DNA from: Cellulomonas fimi
GTDB lineage: Bacteria > Actinomycetota > Actinomycetes > Actinomycetales > Cellulomonadaceae
Reading direction: 5' to 3'
DNA length: 64,000 nucleotides
NCBI RefSeq assembly: GCF_028527925.1
Contig: NZ_JAPESW010000003.1
Coordinates: forward strand, 142,855-206,854
The notes below the pieces were generated by a model that ran no database searches, was not told where the DNA came from, and saw only the letters and a list, made by a program, of their open reading frames with translations. Positions 58,313-64,000 of the stretch are shown piece by piece. Position numbers and translations under genes: made by a program. Within the stretch, counting starts at the first letter, position 1. Every line of letters begins with the position of its first letter.

Positions 58313-58489
58313 CGCGGCGCTCGCACGCGGTCGGTCCGCGTGCGGCGTCGATCCGAGGAGGACCGGACACGACGTCGGGCGCCCGTCCCGCGAGCCCGCA
58401 GCAGGCCGTCGTCGGCTGACCCGCGGGCCACGTCCGCGGGACGCGACCCGGTTGGGAGCGTGACGGTACGCCGGGCTACCGTGCTCGCC

Positions 58490-59737
58490 GTGTCGTCGCG
58501 GATCGTCGAGTCCGTCGTCCCGCACAGGCTCGGCGCCGGGTTCCGGTGGCTGCTCGCCTCGTCGTGGACGACGAACCTCGGCGACGGCATCGTCCTCGCG
58601 GCCGGTCCCCTGCTCGTCGCGTCCCGGACCGACGACGCGTTCCTCGTGGCGCTCGCCGCGCTCCTCCAGTGGCTGCCGCCGCTCCTGTTCGGCCTCTGGG
58701 CGGGCGCGCTGACCGACCGGCTCGACCGCCGCCGCCTCGTCGTCACCGTCGACTCCGTCCGGGCCGTCGCCCTCGCGCTGCTCGCCACCGCCGTCGCCGT
58801 CGACGCCGCCCCCATCGTCCTCGTCCTCGTCGCGATGTTCCTGCTCGGCACCGCCGAGACGTTCGCGGACAACGCGTCGTCGACGCTCGTGCCGATGCTG
58901 GTCCGGCGCGGCGACCTGGCCCTCGCGAACTCCCGCATCCAGGCCGGGTTCGTCACCGTCAACCAGCTCGTCGGCCCGCCGCTCGGCGCCGCGCTGTTCG
59001 CGGCCGGGCAGGCGGTCCCGTTCGCCGCGGACGCGCTGCTCGTCGCCGCCGGCGCGGTCATGGTGTCGCGGCTCCGCGTCGCGCCCGTGCACACCGAGCG
59101 CAAGGCGACGCACATCCGGCACGACATCGCCGAGGGCGTGCGCTGGGTCCTGCACCACGCCGCCGTGCGCACGCTCGTCCTGACGATCCTCATCTTCAAC
59201 GTGACGTTCGGCGCCGCGTGGGCGGTGCTCGTCCTGTACGCCCAGCAGCGGCTCGGGCTCGGGGCCGTCGGGTTCGGGCTCGTGACGACCGTGCAGGCCG
59301 TGGGCGGGCTCGTCGGGACGTTCTCCTACGGCTGGTTGACGGCCCGGATCAGCCTCGCGAACCTCATGCGCATCGGCCTGGTCATCGAGACGCTCACGCA
59401 CCTCGCGCTCGCGCTCACCACGACCGCCTGGTTCGCGATGGTCGTGTTCTTCGTGTTCGGCGCGCACGCGTTCGTCTGGGGCACGACGTCCGTGACGATC
59501 CGGCAGCGGGCCGTGCCGACCGCGCTCCAGGGGCGCGTCGCGAGCGTCAACCTGGTCGGCGTGTTCGGCGGGCTCGTCGTCGGCGCCGGGGTCGGCGGGG
59601 TGCTCGCGCAGCACTACGGCGTGACGGCGCCGTTCTGGTTCGCGTTCGTCGGGTCGGCGCTGTTCGTCGTCCTCATCTGGTCGCAGCTGCGCCACGTCGC
59701 GCACGCCGACGAGCAGGACGCTCCCGAGCCGGAGTGA
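58490..59737 (+). CDS. MFS transporter
   Basis: 415 residues from GTG 58490; TACCGT (58477-58482) makes a leaderless start likely. GAGFRWLLASSWTTNLGDGIVLAAGPLLVASRTDDAFLVALAALLQWLPPLLFGLWAGALTDRLDRRRLVVTVD is the MFS_3-type N-terminus with the G-x-L-x-D-R-x-x-R-R loop. AETFADNASSTLVPMLVRRGDLALANSRIQAGFVTVNQLVGPPLGAALF is typical of the same branch. Twelve helices; exporter. Its last 65 bases overlap the 3' end of the convergent M50-like gene. It might export the product of the neighbouring peptide cluster (inference from position). Confidence 0.9.
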   Translation: MSSRIVESVVPHRLGAGFRWLLASSWTTNLGDGIVLAAGPLLVASRTDDAFLVALAALLQWLPPLLFGLWAGALTDRLDRRRLVVTVDSVRAVALALLATAVAVDAAPIVLVLVAMFLLGTAETFADNASSTLVPMLVRRGDLALANSRIQAGFVTVNQLVGPPLGAALFAAGQAVPFAADALLVAAGAVMVSRLRVAPVHTERKATHIRHDIAEGVRWVLHHAAVRTLVLTILIFNVTFGAAWAVLVLYAQQRLGLGAVGFGLVTTVQAVGGLVGTFSYGWLTARISLANLMRIGLVIETLTHLALALTTTAWFAMVVFFVFGAHAFVWGTTSVTIRQRAVPTALQGRVASVNLVGVFGGLVVGAGVGGVLAQHYGVTAPFWFAFVGSALFVVLIWSQLRHVAHADEQDAPEPE

Positions 59738-60974
59738 CACCCCGAGCAGGACGGGCCCGCAGGTCGCGCAGCGCGACCACGCCCGTGACGGCCCGCGGCG
59801 ACAGCACGACGACGCCCAGCAGCAGGGCCTCCCAGAACGCCCACGTCGACGGCCCGTGCACGACCACCGACTCGACGACCCAGCGCAGCATGAACCACGT
59901 CGAGGGCAGGAACACCGCGACGAAGAACGCCGCCGCGAGCGCGTACCCCGTCACGTGCACCCAGCGGTACCAGCGCGCGACCGCCAGGTCCCGCGCGGGT
60001 GCGGCCGCGAGCGCCGCCGCCTGCTCCGGGGTCAGCCGGCGGACCGCGCGCCGCAGCAGCAGGCGGGTCGTGCGGTCGAGCGACGTGCAGCCGAGCAGGG
60101 CCGTCATCACCGCGTAGACGTCGGACCGCAGGAACACGAACAGCTGCACGACGATGGCCGTGAGCTCGATCATGACGACCGCCGCGAGGAACGCGTCGGG
60201 GCCGACGCCCGCGACGCGCAGGGTGAGCGCCGCGCACAGCACGAACGCGTCGAAGCCCATCCCGGCCAGCAGCGGCCCGACGCGGCGACGCGGCGGCAGC
60301 GCCCACAGGCCCGTCAGGTTCGTCTCGAACGTGAGGAAGTACGTCCGGCGGGTCACACGGAGGCGTGCCGGGACGCCGAGCGCGGCCGCCGCCAGGACGT
60401 GCGCGAGCTCGTGCACGCCGGCCAGTACGTACGTCACGACGACGACCGCGGCGATGCTCTGCGCCGGGCTGGCCAGGAAGAACAGGTCGAGCGCGTCGGG
60501 GCGGACGCGCGGGACGGCGGCGACGAGGACGATCGACGCGAGCGCTGCGAGCGCGGCGAGGACGCCCGCCGCGCGGCCGAACAGCCACGGCAGCCGGACC
60601 CGCGGGGCGACGGCCCAGCCCGTGCCGGCCGGCCCGGCGTGCTCGGGGGCCGGTGCCGCGACCGCGGACTCGTCGACCGCCGCGACGAATCCGAGCAGGA
60701 CGAGCGAGCGCGCGAACGACACGACGTCGACGGGCTCGGGCGCGTCGGGCGGGGTCACCGCACGCTCCACGTCGGCGACCGACCGGCCCGCGGCGAGCAG
60801 GGCCAGCGCCTGCGCACCGACCGCCGGCAGCGCCACGAAGCGGCCCGTCGCGGGGTGGCCGACGACGACGCGGTCGCCCTGCGGAGTCGTCGTGAGGTCG
60901 TGCAGGCGCAGGACCGAGGACGGGGTCACGAGGTCGGCGTCGGAAACCGAGGTGGTGACCGCGGGCGTCGTCAT
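59673..60974 (-). CDS. Polytopic M50-like metalloprotease with PqqD-like N-terminus
   Basis: 433 residues from ATG 60974. Residues ~15-105 resemble a PqqD/RRE-type winged helix (SSVLRLHDLTTTPQGDRVVVGHPATGRFVALPAVGAQALALLAAGRSVADVERAV), a fold that binds peptide leaders. After a membrane helix comes VTYVLAGVHELAHVLAAAALGV with HELAH at 188-192 (zinc and catalytic Glu189), and FLRSDVYAVM with Asp285 as possible third ligand. About six membrane segments; Arg-rich tail. Such 'peptide zinc metalloproteases' (YydH-like) occur in RiPP clusters and cut within the membrane. It lies eight bases after the ThiF gene, in one operon. Its 3' end overlaps the MFS gene. Confidence 0.82.
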   Translation of the reverse strand: MTTPAVTTSVSDADLVTPSSVLRLHDLTTTPQGDRVVVGHPATGRFVALPAVGAQALALLAAGRSVADVERAVTPPDAPEPVDVVSFARSLVLLGFVAAVDESAVAAPAPEHAGPAGTGWAVAPRVRLPWLFGRAAGVLAALAALASIVLVAAVPRVRPDALDLFFLASPAQSIAAVVVVTYVLAGVHELAHVLAAAALGVPARLRVTRRTYFLTFETNLTGLWALPPRRRVGPLLAGMGFDAFVLCAALTLRVAGVGPDAFLAAVVMIELTAIVVQLFVFLRSDVYAVMTALLGCTSLDRTTRLLLRRAVRRLTPEQAAALAAAPARDLAVARWYRWVHVTGYALAAAFFVAVFLPSTWFMLRWVVESVVVHGPSTWAFWEALLLGVVVLSPRAVTGVVALRDLRARPARGVTPARERPARRRARRGAAATR

Positions 60975-60982
60975 CGCACTCC

Positions 60983-62101
60983 TCAGGCCGCGCGTGCGGC
61001 GACGCGGGCGGGAGCCGTCGCGCACACCGGGCAGTCGGGGTCGGCTGGCCAGGGGTCCGTGCGGGTCGCGCAGTCGCCACCGAAGTCGAGGAGCTGGTAG
61101 CGGCCGGCCGCCGCCGGTGGGGTCAGGCCGGTGAGGTACCGCATCGCCTCGAGCGCAACCAGCCCGCCGAGCACCTGCGCGACCGGCCCGATCCCCCGGT
61201 TGCGGTGCTCCTGCCGCAGCACGAGGGGCCACTCCATCGCGACCCGGTCGACGCCCTCGGCGAGCCGCTCACGGTGCCGCACCAGGCACTCCTGACAGGC
61301 GCTGACGCCGGGGTCGACCGACCAGTACAGGCCCTGCGTGTAGGCGAGCCCGCCGCGCACGAGCGGCACGCCCGCGGCGACGCACGCGCCGTTGACCCAG
61401 CGGTCGATCTCGGCGGGGTCGTCGATCGCGTGCACCACCAGGTCGGGACGGACGCGTCGCAGCAGGTCCGCGACGTCCTCCTCGGAGTCGACGCGCCGGC
61501 GCTCGGCCGTGACGCGCAGCGACGGGTCGAACGCGCGCAGCCAGTCGGCCACCCGCTCGGCCTTCGGCTGCCCGACCTCCGCCTCCGTGTACGTGAACTG
61601 GCGCGCGAAGTTGCGGAGCTCGACCAGGTCCTGGTCGACGACCGTCAGCGTGCCGACGCCCAGCCCCGCGAGGCTCATGAGCGCGGCCGACCCGAGGCCG
61701 CCCGCACCCAGGACGAGCACGTGCGCGTCGCGCAGGCGGCGCTGCGGCTGCTCGCGCGGGACGTCGAGCGTCGTGAACGCGTCGAACCAGAACAGGTTGC
61801 TCGCGTAGCGCTCGCGGTCGTGCGCGTCGAACGTCTCGGGGGCGGCCGCGTCCTCGAGCCAGCCGAGGCCGTCGAGCTGACGGACGACGGTCGCCACGTC
61901 GTCGTCCGAAGTGGCGAAGCCCTGGGTCCGCAGCGCGGCGGCGAGGGCCGGGACGTCACGCGTCCCGTCGAGCAGCAGCCGCAGGAGCGCGAGGACCCGG
62001 CCGTCCGGGTCGGCGACCCGCACGCGGGTCTTCGGGTCGAGGCTGACGATCAGCTCGCCGTCGTGGGCGAGGCAGGTGAGCGACTTGAGTCGGGGAACCA
62101 T
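60983..62101 (-). CDS. E1/ThiF-like adenylating enzyme with RRE-like N-terminal domain
   Basis: 372 residues from ATG 62101 (GAGGA upstream). Residues 1-85 look like a winged-helix leader-binding domain (LIVSLDPKTRVRVADPDGRVLALLRLLLDGTRDVPALAAALRTQGF). The E1 core follows: nucleotide loop LGAGGLGS (131-138), VVDQDLVELRNFARQFTY (Asp156, Arg163, Arg167), Lys180 (GQPKAE), and a zinc tetrathiolate CQEC (269-272) and CPVC (357-360). E1-type enzymes adenylate a peptide or protein C-terminal carboxylate with ATP; in RiPPs (MccB, PaaA and cyclodehydratase partners) they act on the precursor. Expected substrate is the 28-residue peptide encoded upstream (inference). Databases may call it 'TOMM precursor leader peptide-binding protein'. 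Confidence 0.88.
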   Translation of the reverse strand: MVPRLKSLTCLAHDGELIVSLDPKTRVRVADPDGRVLALLRLLLDGTRDVPALAAALRTQGFATSDDDVATVVRQLDGLGWLEDAAAPETFDAHDRERYASNLFWFDAFTTLDVPREQPQRRLRDAHVLVLGAGGLGSAALMSLAGLGVGTLTVVDQDLVELRNFARQFTYTEAEVGQPKAERVADWLRAFDPSLRVTAERRRVDSEEDVADLLRRVRPDLVVHAIDDPAEIDRWVNGACVAAGVPLVRGGLAYTQGLYWSVDPGVSACQECLVRHRERLAEGVDRVAMEWPLVLRQEHRNRGIGPVAQVLGGLVALEAMRYLTGLTPPAAAGRYQLLDFGGDCATRTDPWPADPDCPVCATAPARVAARAA

Positions 62102-62299
62102 GACGTCCTCGTTCGGGTCCGGGGGGTGGCGGCGCGGGCCGCCGGGAGGCGTCCGGGTCACGGCTCGTGACCGCGGGACGCGGTGGTCGCTGCGCGGGGA
62201 CCGTCCGGGTCCGCCGGTGTCCTCGACCGGGTGCGTCGCGCCGCGCGTCGGGCGGGCGGCGAGGCGGGGCACGTCGGGCGCGGGGGGCCGTGACGCGCG

Positions 62300-62332
62300 G
62301 AGGCCGGCCCGGCGGTGGGCCGGGCCGGCCTC
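62300..62332 (-). terminator. Perfect 14-bp hairpin between the precursor and ThiF genes
   Basis: GAGGCCGGCCCGGC (62300-62313) pairs exactly with its complement (62319-62332) around a 5-base loop. It begins nine bases after the peptide gene's stop, in the direction of transcription, and about 200 bases before the ThiF start. Such intercistronic hairpins let a RiPP precursor be made in excess over its enzymes, with partial read-through. The stretch 62102-62299 holds no gene. Confidence 0.75.
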
Positions 62333-62341
62333 GGTGCGTCG

Positions 62342-62428
62342 TCAGGCGGCGCCGTAAACGTAGGCGTCCGGGTCGAGGTGGATCCGCGTCGCGGTGATCT
62401 CCTCGACCTCCATGATCTCGATGGTCAT
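62342..62428 (-). CDS. Putative RiPP precursor peptide, 28 aa
   Basis: Frame from ATG 62428 to TGA 62342, preceded by a G-rich ribosome site (GGGGGG about 10 bases upstream). The peptide begins MTIEIMEVEEIT, an acidic, Ile-rich stretch fit to lie as a strand against an RRE, and ends LDPDAYVYGAA, with two Tyr and no Cys, Ser or Lys in the core-like half (Thr only at 12 and 14). It is the first gene of the minus-strand unit, followed by a hairpin, an E1-like enzyme and a membrane protease, the usual place for a precursor. Codon use is native. Lack of Cys/Ser excludes lanthionine or azole chemistry on the C-terminal half. Confidence 0.7.
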   Translation of the reverse strand: MTIEIMEVEEITATRIHLDPDAYVYGAA

Positions 62429-62677
62429 CTGCTGTTCACCCCCCTGCTGTCGTCGTCCGGTGCGCTGCCGTACCGGGCAGCAACACCCGACCAGGAGAGG
62501 CACCCCCTGGGGTTGATACTCGCGAGTACGTTTCTCACCCGGTGCGCCGTCGACCCGGCTCGTCGACCACGCTGCGGGACGGGCCTGGTCAGGCCGCGCG
62601 GACGCGGGGACCCTGGACGCGTGCGACGACGCCCACCCGACGTCCGGCCGTCCGCGCGTCCGGCGACACCTCGGTCG
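62429..62677. promoter_or_regulatory. Divergent promoter region of the peptide cluster
   Basis: About 250 bases separate the precursor and the FAD enzyme. TACTCGCGAGTA (62517-62528) is a perfect 12-bp palindrome near the middle, with CCCCTGGGG just to its left (62503-62511). It may be an operator acting on both directions. No convincing -35/-10 pair could be fixed. Confidence 0.4.
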
Positions 62678-64000
62678 GTGCGGCACGTCGTCGTGCTGGG
62701 CGCCGGGATGGCCGGGCTCCTCGCCGCGGCGGCGCTCGCCCGGCCCGGCCGGACCGTCACCGTCGTCGAGCGCGACGACCTCCCGGACACGCCGCGCCCG
62801 CGTCGCGGCGTCCCGCAGAGCCCGCAGCCGCACATCTACCTGCACCGCGGGCTCGCAGCCATCGAGGACCTCCTGCCCGGCACGCGCGCCGACCTCCTCG
62901 CCGCCGGCGCGCTGGCCATCGACACCGGGGACCTCGCCTGGCTCGCGTCGGCCGGCTGGTCCGCGCCCGTCCCGCAGCTCGACATCCTGTCCGTGAGCCG
63001 GCCCGTGTTCGAGCACGTCGTCCGCGCGCGGGTGCTGCGGCTGCCGGGCGTCGTGCTGCGGACGGCGGCGCACGTCGACGGCCTCGCGCACGCGCCCGTC
63101 GGCGGACCCGACTCGCACCCCTGGGCCGTCGAGGTCGCCGGGGACGAGCCGCTGCTCGCGGACCTCGTCGTCGACGCCACGGGACGCTCGTCGCGGCTGC
63201 CCGTCTGGCTCGAGCACCTCGGCGTCAGCCCGCCGCGCACCGACCTGCTCGACGCGCGCGTCGGGTACGCGTCGTGGGTCGTCGACCTGCCGCACGACCG
63301 CGTCGGGGTGCCGGGCATCGTCGTCCAGGCGCAGCCCGGCGCACCCGGCGGCATCGCGCTGCCCGTCGAGGGCGACCGGTGGATCGTCGGCGTCGTCGGC
63401 GCCGGCGACCTGCGACCGCCCCGTGACGCCGACGGGCTCCGCGCACTCCTCGACGCGCTGCCCGACCCGGCGATCGCCGAGCTCGCCGACGCGGGCAGCG
63501 CCGTGAGCGACGTCGCCGTCCACCGGCAGACCGGCAACCAGCGGCACCGCTACGACCTGCTGCCCGACTGGCCCGACGGCCTGCTCGCGGTCGGCGACGC
63601 GCTGTGCGCGTTCAACCCCGTGTACGGGCAGGGGGTGACCGTCGCGGCGCTCGAGGCCGTGGCGCTACGCACCGCCGACCGCCGCGGCCGGCTCGCCCGC
63701 CCCGGTGGCACGAGGGCGCTGCTGCGCCGGTTCCGGCGGCTCGCCGACCTGCCGTGGGGCATCGCGACCGGCGTCGACCGCGACTTCGTGCCGACGGCCC
63801 GGCGCGCGTCGCCCGTCGACCGGGCCATGGGCCGGTGGATCGGCGAGGTGAATCGGCTCGGGACGCACGGCGACACCCGTGCGCAGCTCGCGCTCGGCCG
63901 GCTGTACCACCTGGTCGGCTCACCGCTCGCGCTGCTGCACCCCGCCCTCGTGGCCCCCCCCCCGCCCGCCCGCCCCCCGCTCGGCGCCCCCCGGTCAGGT
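62678..64000 (+). CDS. FAD-dependent oxidoreductase, monooxygenase/halogenase-like (partial)
   Basis: Open to the right edge (no stop), about 440 residues. GTG 62678 gives the typical start VRHVVVLGAGMAGLLAAAALARPGRTVTVVERDDLPDTPRPRRGVPQSPQPHIYL, with the GxGxxG FAD fingerprint; GTG 62621 is the alternative. VVDATGRSSRLPVWLEHLG and GLLAVGDALCAFNPVYGQGVTVAALEAVALRTADRRGRL are the mid and C-terminal FAD blocks of class A flavin monooxygenases and halogenases. It is close to 'FAD-dependent oxidoreductases' that lack the halogenase WxWxIP motif; none is seen here. It is divergent from the peptide gene and could oxidise the peptide, perhaps at Tyr (inference). The last ~15 codons are unreliable. 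Confidence 0.75.
   Translation, partial: MRHVVVLGAGMAGLLAAAALARPGRTVTVVERDDLPDTPRPRRGVPQSPQPHIYLHRGLAAIEDLLPGTRADLLAAGALAIDTGDLAWLASAGWSAPVPQLDILSVSRPVFEHVVRARVLRLPGVVLRTAAHVDGLAHAPVGGPDSHPWAVEVAGDEPLLADLVVDATGRSSRLPVWLEHLGVSPPRTDLLDARVGYASWVVDLPHDRVGVPGIVVQAQPGAPGGIALPVEGDRWIVGVVGAGDLRPPRDADGLRALLDALPDPAIAELADAGSAVSDVAVHRQTGNQRHRYDLLPDWPDGLLAVGDALCAFNPVYGQGVTVAALEAVALRTADRRGRLARPGGTRALLRRFRRLADLPWGIATGVDRDFVPTARRASPVDRAMGRWIGEVNRLGTHGDTRAQLALGRLYHLVGSPLALLHPALVAPPPPARPPLGAPRSG
63954..64000. other. C-rich low-complexity end, probably unreliable sequence
   Basis: A run of ten C (63954-63963) followed by GCCCGCCCGCCCCCCG and GCGCCCCCCGG. No other stretch of the window looks like this. The encoded residues (VAPPPPARPPLGAP) do not fit the family C-terminus, so homopolymer errors or a ragged contig end are likely. 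Confidence 0.6.

Noticed and set aside
59673..62428. Calling the peptide cluster a TOMM/azole, microcin C or daptide pathway
   Set aside because: No YcaO or dehydrogenase pair is visible and the peptide lacks Cys/Ser for azoles; it is longer than MccA and lacks its terminal Asn; the dehydrogenase, aminotransferase and methyltransferase of daptides are absent. The missing right side could change this.

Overview
The window is very GC-rich DNA with strongly G/C-biased third codon positions, many GTG starts, ATGA/GTGA gene overlaps and apparent leaderless starts. That is an actinobacterial pattern. Several secreted enzymes carry family 2 cellulose/xylan-binding modules (CBM2) joined by Pro-Thr or Gly-rich linkers. 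The modular order GH11-CBM2-CE4-CBM2 at 34321-36306 matches Cellulomonas fimi Xyn11A. A Cellulomonas or close Cellulomonadaceae chromosome is the best reading (inference). No transposase, integrase, phage structural gene, rRNA or CRISPR array was seen.

Layout. 1-8700: end of a thiamine-diphosphate enzyme, a large secreted protein with RxLDTR repeats, a VOC/HxlR pair, a TetR/sugar-acetyltransferase pair divergent from a quinone-reductase-like gene, a methyltransferase and a CBM2-tagged esterase. 8750-14510: small regulator/target pairs, each with a visible palindromic operator (TetR with a haloperoxidase-like hydrolase; RidA and a WYL regulator; SRPBCC-ArsR-SRPBCC). 14700-22900: secreted polymer-degrading block (RTX-repeat protein, GH5 cellulase, an MFS gene, a 1117-residue GH87-like alpha-1,3-glucanase). 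22950-33900: YidD, cstA with its small YbdD partner, DinB, GNAT, MFS, an alcohol dehydrogenase, a lipoprotein, an EgtC-like amidotransferase, and one stretch (29630-31030) with less biased codons and a gene remnant. 34180-37260: xylanase/acetylxylan esterase and a DUF2975/XRE pair. 37277-44000: SPFH protein, a 3' fragment of a tRNA-Leu, YqgE, methyltransferase, MFS, an unusual HAD protein, a cutinase-type polyester hydrolase and small proteins. 44030-58310: tam with an 18-bp palindrome, F420/PPOX protein, amidohydrolase, HAD, TetR-MMPL efflux, lipase maturation factor, M3 peptidase and small membrane proteins.

The most interesting locus is at the right edge (59673-64000). On the minus strand a 28-codon peptide gene is followed by a perfect 14-bp hairpin, then by an E1/ThiF-like adenylating enzyme with an N-terminal domain resembling a RiPP recognition element, then 8 bases later by a polytopic HExxH (M50-like) protease with a PqqD-like N-terminus. 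A FAD-dependent oxidoreductase is transcribed divergently. This has the layout of a ribosomally made, post-translationally modified peptide (RiPP) cluster. No YcaO, radical SAM, lanthipeptide synthetase or lasso cyclase is visible, so it cannot be placed in a standard class from this window. The cluster runs off the right edge, where the last ~50 bases are C-rich and look unreliable.

Regulation can be read unusually well here: at least ten genes or pairs have clean inverted repeats in their promoters, and three glycan-enzyme genes share a LacI/GalR-type AAnCGnTT-like core.
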